DNA of 64,000 nucleotides. It comes from Lysobacteraceae bacterium. Lineage in GTDB: Bacteria; Pseudomonadota; Gammaproteobacteria; Xanthomonadales; Xanthomonadaceae. The position numbers and the translations under genes are program-made. Under the pieces are notes generated by a model. It worked only from the letters and a program-made list of their open reading frames with translations. It searched no databases and was not told the DNA's origin. Of the stretch, positions 27,620 to 35,006 are shown piece by piece; within the stretch, counting starts at the first letter, position 1, and the number at the start of each line of letters is the position of its first letter. The stretch is from positions 1 through 64,000 of the forward strand of contig BPKJ01000007.1 in assembly GCA_026005075.1 (NCBI GenBank), read 5' to 3'.

Positions 27620-29613
27620 GGCGGCGACGGGGTTCCGGTGGGCGAGGCCGAAGGCTTGCCCTGCGCGTGGCTTAGCCACTCGGCAAAGGCATCCAGCCCC
27701 TGGTCGAAAGCATGGTCGAGCCTGCCGCGGTGGGGTTGCAAGCTCTTGAGGATTTCGCGTGCGGCGTCGTAATCGTTGAAGGTGGCCGCGAGCTGAAAGG
27801 CGAGAAACCCCGCGGAGGGTACGTGGCCCGAATCCTCCCAAGCTTGAATGGCAAGCCGTCTTGCGTCCTCGAAGCGGCCAAGATGGGTGAGCAGGCGGGC
27901 CACGATCAGACGCGAGCGCCAGCTGACCTGAAGATGTGCCGGAAGGCTCAGGCGGTCCATCCAGGGGACCAGGATGTCAGCGAGGCGCTCCATTTCCTCG
28001 CGTGGGCAGGAATCCTTGACCGCGAATTCGAGCAGACGCTCGAGGGCGATCATGCCGAAAAACTCGATCCTCGGTCCGGCAAGCTGCTGCAGCCGGGAGA
28101 ACAGCTCTGCGGGTGCCGGCTGCCGGGCTGCACAGTAGGCCACCACGCGCCACAAGGCCATGGAGCTGGCCTGGCGGGCCGGCGCGTAGCGCTCGGCAAG
28201 CTCGATATGGTGAAGGGCGGTGGGCAGGTCACCCACCTCCATGGCCTTGGCGGCGTAGATGGACTGCAGACGTGGCGAATCCGGCCGGAAGCGGAGCTCC
28301 TGCTGCAGGATCAGCGCTTCCGAGGACCACACGAGGGCGCGGCCGTGGGTGGCCCAGGCCATGGTCGCCGGGACGGCCAGCAGCAGGACGGGGATCGTCC
28401 GCCGCATGGCAGCGGAGGCGGCGGGCAGCCGCGCGGCCAGTGCCGCCACCACGCCCGTGGCGGCCAGCAGCAGGCCAAGCGAGGGCAGGTAGTTGCGATG
28501 TTCGAAATAGATTTCCAGCGGCAGAGGCCCCGCCTCCAGCGCATGGCCGGCCAGGAAGAACAAGACCCCGGTCGCGATCAGGGGCTCGTGCCGGCGCAGG
28601 CCCCAGCCTGCTAGCAGCGCACCGATCCAGGCCAGGATGGCCAGCAGCGTGGTCGGCGGATCGAGCAGGCCGTGGGAGATCGGGTACCGATCGTGGAACA
28701 GTCCTAGCTGGGGCGCGTTGGGCAGCAGCGTTGCGACGGCATAGTCCCATAGCACGCGCGCCTCGGTGAGCAGACGCTCGACCATGTCGAAGTCGCGCAT
28801 CAGATAGGCGTCCTCGAAGCCGCCCACACGGCGCAGCAGGTAGGCTCCGCCAACCAGGCCCGGCACCAGAAGGACGGCGGCAAAGAAGCGATCGAGGTGC
28901 CCTTGCCTCGGTGCCGCCGGGGCGGCGACGGGGGTGCTCCAGCGCAGGCCCAGCTCCAGCACGGCAGCCAGCAGCGGCAGCAGAACGCCATTTTCCTTGC
29001 TGAGCAGGGCAAGCAGCGTGCAGCCGGGAAGTCCCAGCCAGAGCAGGGCAAGGCCGCCGCGCTGCCCGCGGAGGATGCGTTCGCGGGCCACCAGGTACAG
29101 CCACAGGCCGGCGAGGACGAAGCTTGCGGAGAGCAGGGTCATGCGCTGGACGAGGTACAGCACCGTGCTCACCTGGATGGGCAGCAGCAGCCATACGAGC
29201 GCCAGCAATGCCGCCACCCCGAGCGCGCGCTGCCGCACCCGCGGATGGGCGAGCAGCAGCCGGTGCAGGACGAGGAGCACCAGTGCACCGTTGAGGATGT
29301 GCACGGCCAGCGAGGTGCGCTTGGCGTGCCACAGGCTGTCGCCGAACAAGGAGGCGTCGAGCACGAAGCTGGCCATCGCCAGCGGGCGCCCGGTCGGGCC
29401 TGCGAAGCCGCCCAGGATGACGCTCCAGGCCGAGCGTTTGCCGTGCAGGTATTCCGTCACCACCTCGAGGTTGCCGAAATCATCCAGCAGAAGCGGTCCG
29501 TAGAGGCCCGGTGCGTAGACCCATGCGGTGACCAGGGCAAGCAGGCCCACCAGTCCCAGCAGGAACAGCCGTGGGCGGAGGTCGGGACCTTGTCCGAAGA
29601 GGGAGAGACGCAT
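27616..29613 (-). CDS. GT-C-like polytopic membrane protein with C-terminal TPR-like region; candidate pilin glycosyltransferase
   Basis: A 665-residue inner-membrane protein. The first ~440 residues hold about 11 hydrophobic helices; the first extracytoplasmic loop carries an acidic pair in GPLLLDDFGNLEVV, the position of the catalytic Asp in GT-C enzymes such as PMT and TMTC. HGKRSAWSVI and GRPLAMASFVLDA follow, as in TMTC/DUF1736-type proteins. After the last helix the remaining ~220 residues are soluble and helical, with TPR-like spacing (LPTALHHIELAERYAP, RFEDARRLAIQAW). GT-C enzymes take sugars from polyprenyl-phosphate donors and can glycosylate pilins. Its position 105 bases after pilin gene 2 makes a pilin glycosyltransferase the leading guess. 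Start at 29613 chosen over GTG 29652; neither has a strong ribosome site. Confidence 0.75.
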   Translation of the reverse strand: MRLSLFGQGPDLRPRLFLLGLVGLLALVTAWVYAPGLYGPLLLDDFGNLEVVTEYLHGKRSAWSVILGGFAGPTGRPLAMASFVLDASLFGDSLWHAKRTSLAVHILNGALVLLVLHRLLLAHPRVRQRALGVAALLALVWLLLPIQVSTVLYLVQRMTLLSASFVLAGLWLYLVARERILRGQRGGLALLWLGLPGCTLLALLSKENGVLLPLLAAVLELGLRWSTPVAAPAAPRQGHLDRFFAAVLLVPGLVGGAYLLRRVGGFEDAYLMRDFDMVERLLTEARVLWDYAVATLLPNAPQLGLFHDRYPISHGLLDPPTTLLAILAWIGALLAGWGLRRHEPLIATGVLFFLAGHALEAGPLPLEIYFEHRNYLPSLGLLLAATGVVAALAARLPAASAAMRRTIPVLLLAVPATMAWATHGRALVWSSEALILQQELRFRPDSPRLQSIYAAKAMEVGDLPTALHHIELAERYAPARQASSMALWRVVAYCAARQPAPAELFSRLQQLAGPRIEFFGMIALERLLEFAVKDSCPREEMERLADILVPWMDRLSLPAHLQVSWRSRLIVARLLTHLGRFEDARRLAIQAWEDSGHVPSAGFLAFQLAATFNDYDAAREILKSLQPHRGRLDHAFDQGLDAFAEWLSHAQGKPSASPTGTPSPP

Positions 29614-29718
29614 CGTGGGTTCAGACAGGGCGGAGGGCGGCAAGCCTAGCACGGCAGCCTGGATGGGCGGCCAGGCCCTCGCTGGAGCGACGGCAGGGGA
29701 CGGATGCGGTGCTTGCGC

Positions 29719-30192
29719 TCAGAGTGGGCGGCAGCTTGCCGGCACGAACTGCGCAGGCACGCTTGGCACCGCACCGGCGGCGAACCTGTTGGAGTTGCAG
29801 GACCATTCCACCGAGCCACCGTTGGGGTTGATGGTGGGGGTGAGGACGATGGTCTGGCCGGCAGTGATCTTGTCCGCAATCGCGGTGTAGGCAATGGTGA
29901 TGACGCCGTTGGCGCCGACCTGCACCGACTGCACGATGCTGCTGCCGATGGTGGTGGGCAGTCCTGCCGCGGCGTTGCTGGTGGGCCACTGGTTGGTAAC
30001 GAGACGGATCTCGCTGACCGCGAGCTTGGCGGAACTCGCGAGGTTCAGGCCCTCCGAAACGCGGGCGCGAACCGTGTAGTCCTGATAGGCGGGGATGGCG
30101 ATGGCCAGCAGGATGCCGAGGATCGCGATCACGATCATCAGTTCGATCAACGTGAAGCCGCGTTCAGAGAGCCATTTACGGGGTGGCTTCAT
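29719..30192 (-). CDS. pilA: Type IV major-type pilin, second copy
   Basis: A 157-residue type IVa prepilin. A short leader ends at G before [20 protein letters not shown], with the invariant Glu5; PilD should cut after that Gly and methylate the Phe. The C-terminal disulfide loop is bounded by the Cys in VEWSCNSN and the Cys in VPASCRPL. It shares the N-terminal helix and the ASCRP tail with the upstream pilin but differs in the central region. Start ATG at 30192 has AGGA at a good distance. It lies 114 bases downstream of pilin 1, with a strong hairpin between them, and is followed by the GT-C gene. It probably shares the sigma-54 promoter of pilin 1. Confidence 0.95.
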   Translation of the reverse strand: MKPPRKWLSERGFTLIELMIVIAILGILLAIAIPAYQDYTVRARVSEGLNLASSAKLAVSEIRLVTNQWPTSNAAAGLPTTIGSSIVQSVQVGANGVITIAYTAIADKITAGQTIVLTPTINPNGGSVEWSCNSNRFAAGAVPSVPAQFVPASCRPL

Positions 30193-30263
30193 GATCTCGA
30201 TCCTGGCTGGGGGCCTTCCCGCGTGTGCGGAAACAGGCCGGGAAAACAGGCCGTCCCCGGGCA

Positions 30264-30288
30264 ACAGCCCCGGCAGGGCCGGGGCTGT
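30264..30288. terminator. Perfect 11-bp hairpin between the two pilin genes
   Basis: ACAGCCCCGGC (30264-30274) and GCCGGGGCTGT (30278-30288) pair perfectly around a 3-base loop. Reading along the pilin strand, it lies 18 bases after the pilin 1 stop. No T-run follows directly; a CTGTTTTCC appears about 15 bases later. It may act as a partial terminator, or as a 3' stem that protects the pilin 1 message and so sets its ratio to pilin 2. Confidence 0.6.
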
Positions 30289-30306
30289 GCGGGGTGCCGA
30301 TCTCCG

Positions 30307-30762
30307 TTACGGACGGCAGGAGGCGGGCACGAATTGCTGCGGAACCGTCCCCGAGGAGCCGAAACCCTTGTTCTGGTTGCAGGACCACTCGACCGAGCCG
30401 CCATTTCTGACGGTGGGGGTGAGGACGATGGTCTGGCCGGCGGCGACCTTGCCACCAATGCTGTTATAGGCGATGGTGATGACGCCGCCGCTGCCGACCG
30501 TGATGCTCTGCACTTCCTGGCTCCGGATCGCGGTGGCGACACCCGCAGCCGTGTTGGTGCTAGGCCAGGTGGCTGAGGCCGAGTTGAGGCGGGCCTCGGA
30601 GACCGACATCTTCACCGCGGTGGCGAGGTTGAGGCCCTCGGAGACGCGGGCGCGGATGGTGTAGTCCTGGTAGGCCGGAATCGCGATGGCCAGCAGGATG
30701 CCGAGGATCGCGATGACGATCATCAGCTCGATCAGGGTGAAGCCTTGTTGGATCTTTTTCAT
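30307..30762 (-). CDS. pilA: Type IV major pilin, first copy
   Basis: A 151-residue type IVa prepilin with the short leader MKKIQQG, then [20 protein letters not shown] including Glu5 of the mature protein. The last ~35 residues form the disulfide loop between the Cys in VEWSCNQN and that in FVPASCRP. It is the pilin nearest to the sigma-54 promoter and is probably the main fibre subunit. Neither pilin ends in the C-terminal Ser used by Pseudomonas PilO/TfpO-type glycosylation, so any modification would use other Ser/Thr residues. Its transcription should depend on PilS/PilR, encoded upstream on the same strand. Confidence 0.96.
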   Translation of the reverse strand: MKKIQQGFTLIELMIVIAILGILLAIAIPAYQDYTIRARVSEGLNLATAVKMSVSEARLNSASATWPSTNTAAGVATAIRSQEVQSITVGSGGVITIAYNSIGGKVAAGQTIVLTPTVRNGGSVEWSCNQNKGFGSSGTVPQQFVPASCRP

Positions 30763-30875
30763 GGGAACTCCCCAGATGGTTGGATTGCAGTTTGGCTAGC
30801 TTTGCAGGGTCCACGCATGGCCCGTAGCCCTTGTCCTTGGCCTTGCGGCCAGGGTGGAGTCCTGCACAGCCATGA

Positions 30876-30892
30876 AAGCACATCCCGTGCCA
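30876..30892 (-). promoter_or_regulatory. Sigma-54 promoter of the pilin genes
   Basis: On the minus strand the site reads TGGCAC-GGGAT-GTGCT. It keeps the GG at -24 and the GC at -12 with the required spacing; only the first base of the -12 block departs from TTGC. It lies about 105 bases before the pilin 1 start and between pilR and pilA. PilR is a sigma-54 activator that controls pilA in related bacteria, so the position is exactly as expected. The rest of 30763-31123 contains no gene; PilR sites should lie upstream of the promoter. Confidence 0.8.
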
Positions 30893-31123
30893 GCGCAGCA
30901 AGGTTCGAGAGGGGCTTTGGAAGCATTTGTTCCGTAAAGAAAATCCACGGCATCGGCGAAACCTTGCGCCAAGGCGTGAAGGCCCTGTGCCACGGGTGCC
31001 GGACGTTTCACGCATCGGGCGCTTCGCTGGCTGGACGCACTGCGTCACATTGTGACGCGCGGCGGCGTGAGTTTCCGTGATGCGGAGGTTTTGCCTGCGC
31101 GGCCTGCGACCTGGAAGCGGGCG

Positions 31124-32509
31124 CTATTCGATGCCGAGCTTCTTGAGCTTGTAGCGCAGGGCGCGGAAGGTGATGCCGAGCTTGGCCGCGGCCTTGGTCT
31201 TGTTGTAGCGGCACTCGACCAGCGCCTTCTGGATGGCTTCGCGCTCCAGCGACTCGATGTAGTCGGGCAGGGCGTCGGGGAGGGGGGCGGACGATGGGAG
31301 GACGGCGGTGTCCGGAGCGGCGCCAGGCGCCGGCGAGGAGGCCGGCGCGAGCGGCCGCGGCGCACTCGGAAGATGCAGGTCGGAGACGCGGATCACGCCG
31401 CCTTCGCAGAGCGCCACCGCGCGCTCGAGGACGTTCTCCAGCTCGCGCACGTTGCCGGGGAAGGGGTATTCGGCCAGGGCCTGCTCCGCCTCCGCGGCCA
31501 GCTCGTAGCCGGGGTCACCGTTCTCGGCGGCGAGCCGGCGGAGGATGGCGTCGACCAGCAGCGGCACGTCCTCCCTGCGTTCACGCAGGGGCGGCACGTT
31601 CAGCTCGATGACGTGGATGCGGTAGTACAGGTCGTGCCGGAACCGCCCCTCGGCGACACGGGCGGCGAGGTCGGTGTGGGTGGCGGAAAGGATGCGCACG
31701 TCGACCGGTTGCTCGCTGGTCGCGCCGACCGGGCGGACGGTCTTTTCCTGGATCACGCGGAGCAGCTTGACCTGCATGTGCAGCGGCAGCTCGGCGACCT
31801 CGTCGAGGAACAGGGTGCCGCCGTGGGCGGCCTGGAACAGGCCTGGCCGGTCGCTGACCGCGCCGGTGAAGCTGCCCTTGCGGTGGCCGAAGAACTCGCT
31901 TTCCATCAGCTCGGCCGGGATCGCGCCGCAGTTGACCGGCACGAACGGCCCCGCCGCCCGCGGCCCCTGTTCGTGGATCAGCCGCGCCACCAGCTCCTTG
32001 CCGACACCGGACTCGCCGCTGATGAACACCGGAGCCTGGCTGCGCGCGACCTTGGCAATGGTGGCGCGTAGCTCGCGGATGGCGGCGGACTCGCCCAGCA
32101 GCTTGTTGTTGCTGAGCTGGGTCTGTGCGCGCCGCTGCTCGCCGAGCTGCAGGGCGTTCTGCACCATGCGTCGCAGCACGTGCAGGTCGACCGGCTTGCT
32201 GACGAAGTCGAAGGCGCCTGCCTTGAGGGCATTGACCGCGGCTTCGACGTTGCCGTGCGCGGTGATCATCGCCACCGGAGTGTCGGGATAGCGGCTGGCG
32301 ATCAGCTCGATCAGGCTCTGCCCCGAGCCGTCGGGGAGCCGCATGTCGGTGAAACACAGGTCGTAGGCGCGGCCGGCAAGCCGCTCCCGGGCCGCGGCCA
32401 GGTTCTCGGCGGTGTCGACCTCCAGACCCATGCGCCGGAGGGTGATCGACAGCAGCTCGCGAATGTCGCGCTCGTCGTCGACGACCAGCGCAGCGCGGGT
32501 GGGCAGCAT
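31124..32509 (-). CDS. pilR: Sigma-54-dependent response regulator PilR
   Basis: Activates pilin transcription with RpoN. The receiver domain has the acidic pair in ALVVDDERDIREL, the phospho-Asp in LCFTDMRLPDG and Lys in VSKPVDLH. The AAA+ domain carries GESGVGKELVARLIH (Walker A), the GAFTGA-type loop as KGSFTGAVSDR (Ser for Ala), GGTLFLDEVAELP (Walker B), and YPFPGNVRELENVLER. A Fis-type helix-turn-helix closes the protein (NKTKAAAKLGITFRALRYKLKKLGIE region). I start at the ATG at 32507-32509, which has AAGG nearby and places the receiver at the normal distance; the ATG at 32524 is possible. Partner PilS is 69-84 bases upstream. Confidence 0.95.
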   Translation of the reverse strand: MLPTRAALVVDDERDIRELLSITLRRMGLEVDTAENLAAARERLAGRAYDLCFTDMRLPDGSGQSLIELIASRYPDTPVAMITAHGNVEAAVNALKAGAFDFVSKPVDLHVLRRMVQNALQLGEQRRAQTQLSNNKLLGESAAIRELRATIAKVARSQAPVFISGESGVGKELVARLIHEQGPRAAGPFVPVNCGAIPAELMESEFFGHRKGSFTGAVSDRPGLFQAAHGGTLFLDEVAELPLHMQVKLLRVIQEKTVRPVGATSEQPVDVRILSATHTDLAARVAEGRFRHDLYYRIHVIELNVPPLRERREDVPLLVDAILRRLAAENGDPGYELAAEAEQALAEYPFPGNVRELENVLERAVALCEGGVIRVSDLHLPSAPRPLAPASSPAPGAAPDTAVLPSSAPLPDALPDYIESLEREAIQKALVECRYNKTKAAAKLGITFRALRYKLKKLGIE

Positions 32510-32593
32510 GCGCCTTGCCTGCATGGAAACCGCGGCGATTATGCCCCGAGCCGGGCGCATCGCGCAGCCGGGCCGGAGATGCCACGCCCCGCT

Positions 32594-34201
32594 TCAGTGG
32601 ATCGGCAGCGGGCGGGAGAGGCTGATCCGAAAACAGCTGCCGCCCTCGGCCGGGCGGATCAGGGCGAGCACCGCCTGGTTGGCCTCGCAGATCTGCCTTG
32701 CGATGTAGAGCCCAAGCCCGCTGCCCAGTTCGGATGTGGTGAAGAAAGGTTCGAAGATCCGCTCCGCGACCTCGGCAGGGACGCCCGGGCCGTGGTCACG
32801 GACCTCGATGCACGGCGTGGCGCGGTCGCTGCCGAGGCGGGCGACGAGTTCGATCCGCGCGGGCCCATCGGACGGGCGGCCGTGACGCAGGGCGTTCGAG
32901 ACCAGGGCGCCCAGCACCTGGTGCAGCTGGGCCGGATCGAACACCCCGGTCAGCGGCCCGTCGGGGCAGGCCACCTGCAAGGTGCCGGCGTCGAGGAAGT
33001 GTTCGCGGCAGTAGTCCTCCGCGAAGCGCTGCAGCCATTCGCTGATCTCCAGCACTTCCGGCCGCGAGGCCTCGCGGCGCGACAGCGCGAGGACGTTGTT
33101 GACGATGGCGTTCACCCGCTGGGCCTGGGTGAGGACGATGGCGAGCAGCTTGCGGTCCTCCGCCGGGAGATGGCTCGATTCCTCCAGCAGTTGCGCGGCG
33201 TGGTGGATGGCGGAGAGCGGGTTGCGGATTTCGTGCGCGATGCTGGCCGACAGCCGGCCGAGCGTGACCAGGGTGAGCTGCTCGGCGCGCCGGGACACCA
33301 GCTCGCTGTCGTCGAGGAAGACCACGACCAGGTCCTCACGGGTGCCAAGGCGGACCAGGCGCGGCACCACCGTGGGGCGGTCCGGATGCAGTTGCAGCGG
33401 CTGGGGTTCCAGTCCGGGGTCGATCCGCCATGCGGTGATGCGCCGCGAGAGCGCGGGGCAGATGCACTCGAGCCGCCGCTCCGCGGGATCGGGCTCGCCC
33501 AGCAGATGCCACGCGGTCTCGTTGGCGAGGCGGATGCGGTGTCCGGCGTCGACCACGATCACCCCCGAGCGCAGCCGGCGGATGATCAGGTCGTTGATCT
33601 GCGAGAGGCTTGCTGCCTCGGCGCTGCGTTCCGCGGCGAGGCGGGCGCTCTCGCGCAGGTTGCGGCCCAGATGGTTGCTCAGCGCCGCAACGGCAAGGTA
33701 GGTGAGGGCGAGCATCACCGTCTCCGAGGCCGGCTCCTGCGGCAGTTGCCAGAGCACGCCGACGAGGTGCTGGACGGCGGTGGCGGCACTGGCGAGCGCG
33801 GCGAACAGGAAGCCCCAGCGGAACGCGAGCAGCAGGGCCCCGGCCCCCACGTTGACGATCAGCAGCAGCGCAAGGCCGAGGTCGATGCCGTCGAGGGCAA
33901 AGCGCAAGGCCATCGTCGCCACGATGTCGAGGACGAGGCCGGCGACGACCTGCGGCGCGATCGGCAGTTCCGTCCGCCTTGCCAGCAGCAGCAGGAGGGC
34001 GCTGAGCGGAAGGTAGACCGCGCAGGTCCAGGAGGCGACCGCCGGCGCGACGACGGTCGCGAGTTCCGGGCCGACCGGGCTGAACACGAGCAGCGCCGCC
34101 AGCGCCGCCTGCAGGCAGCGGTAGAGGGTGAAGAAATACAGCTCGCGCCGTTCCATCTGGTCATCGAAACGGACCGTCCGGCTGGCAGGTGCAAGGCGCA
34201 T
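32594..34201 (-). CDS. pilS: Sensor histidine kinase PilS
   Basis: Inner-membrane kinase that phosphorylates PilR and is known in Pseudomonas to sense pilin in the membrane. About six hydrophobic helices fill residues ~20-190. A PAS domain follows (IIRRLRSGVIVVDAGHRIRL), then the phospho-acceptor His in SASIAHEIRNPLSAIHH, and an ATPase domain with the N-box VSNALRHG, DHGPGVP and GSGLGLYIARQI. 535 residues is the normal length. AAGG lies 7 bases before the ATG. The operon order pilS-pilR leads directly to the pilins. Confidence 0.95.
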   Translation of the reverse strand: MRLAPASRTVRFDDQMERRELYFFTLYRCLQAALAALLVFSPVGPELATVVAPAVASWTCAVYLPLSALLLLLARRTELPIAPQVVAGLVLDIVATMALRFALDGIDLGLALLLIVNVGAGALLLAFRWGFLFAALASAATAVQHLVGVLWQLPQEPASETVMLALTYLAVAALSNHLGRNLRESARLAAERSAEAASLSQINDLIIRRLRSGVIVVDAGHRIRLANETAWHLLGEPDPAERRLECICPALSRRITAWRIDPGLEPQPLQLHPDRPTVVPRLVRLGTREDLVVVFLDDSELVSRRAEQLTLVTLGRLSASIAHEIRNPLSAIHHAAQLLEESSHLPAEDRKLLAIVLTQAQRVNAIVNNVLALSRREASRPEVLEISEWLQRFAEDYCREHFLDAGTLQVACPDGPLTGVFDPAQLHQVLGALVSNALRHGRPSDGPARIELVARLGSDRATPCIEVRDHGPGVPAEVAERIFEPFFTTSELGSGLGLYIARQICEANQAVLALIRPAEGGSCFRISLSRPLPIH

Positions 34202-34306
34202 GGCGAAACCTTAGCGCAAGCCGGCGCGCGCTGCTGCCGCGAACCCCTTGAGCGGGATTTCGAGGCCGTGCGAGGATGCGGCGGGCGGCAGCCAGGAGGG
34301 GGAAGG

Positions 34307-34939
34307 ATGCGTTCGGTCCTGCTGATCGATGACCACGCGCTGGTCCGGGCCGGAATGCGGGCGCTGATCGAGGGCAGCGGCGAGTTCCGGGTGGTGGGGG
34401 AGGCCGCGACGGCCGAGGAAGGCCTGCGCCTCGTCCGTCAGCTGCGGCCGGAGGTGGTGGTCTGCGACCTGCATCTTCCGGGTACCAGCGGGCTGGAACT
34501 GACCGAGCGCCTGGTGCGCTCGCAGTCCGGCTGCCGGATCATGATCGTCACCGTGCAGGAGGAAGGCCCCCTGCCGCGGCGTCTTCTGCGCGCCGGGGCA
34601 CTGGGCTACGTCGCCAAGGCCTGCCCGCACGAGGAGTTCCTGCGTGCCCTGCGTGAGGTGGCGGCCGGACGGCGCTACCTCTCGGCCGAGATCGCCCAGC
34701 GTCTTGCGCTGGAGCCTCCGGATGCCGCGGACGACCCCTTCGGCCGGCTCTCGCCGCGCGAGCTCGAGGTCGCGCGACTGCTGTGCCAGGGAAGGCGCGG
34801 CAGCGAGATCGCGGCCCTTCTCCACCTCAGCCCCAAGACCGTGTCCACCCACAAGCAGCACGTGCTGGAGAAACTGGGGGTGGATGACGTGCTGGCGCTG
34901 GCCCGCCTCGCGGTCCAGCACGGCATCACCAGCGGCTGA
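34307..34939 (+). CDS. NarL/LuxR-type response regulator (UvrY/GacA-like)
   Basis: A 210-residue two-component regulator. The receiver domain has LLIDDHALVRAG, the phospho-Asp in VVCDLHLPGTSG and Lys in GYVAKACPHEEF. The C-terminal GerE/LuxR helix-turn-helix is LSPRELEVARLLCQGRRGSEIA followed by LHLSPKTVSTHKQHVLEKLG. It resembles GacA/UvrY, the activators of small regulatory RNAs in the Csr system, but the GacA assignment is not certain. No partner kinase lies nearby. Start ATG preceded by AGGAGGGGGA. It is divergent from pilS and convergent with rne. Confidence 0.9.
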   Translation: MRSVLLIDDHALVRAGMRALIEGSGEFRVVGEAATAEEGLRLVRQLRPEVVVCDLHLPGTSGLELTERLVRSQSGCRIMIVTVQEEGPLPRRLLRAGALGYVAKACPHEEFLRALREVAAGRRYLSAEIAQRLALEPPDAADDPFGRLSPRELEVARLLCQGRRGSEIAALLHLSPKTVSTHKQHVLEKLGVDDVLALARLAVQHGITSG

Positions 34940-35006
34940 GGACGGCCTGGCGGGCACAGGCGGGGGTCCCCCGTCCGTCAGGGGACCTCGCCTCGGCTTG
35001 GCGTGT

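Noticed and set aside
29657-29676. Hairpin GCCTGG-N8-CCAGGC between pilin 2 and the GT-C gene as a terminator
   Set aside because: The stem is only 6 bp and is not followed by a T-run. I do not count it as a terminator, which leaves co-transcription of the pilins and the GT-C gene possible.
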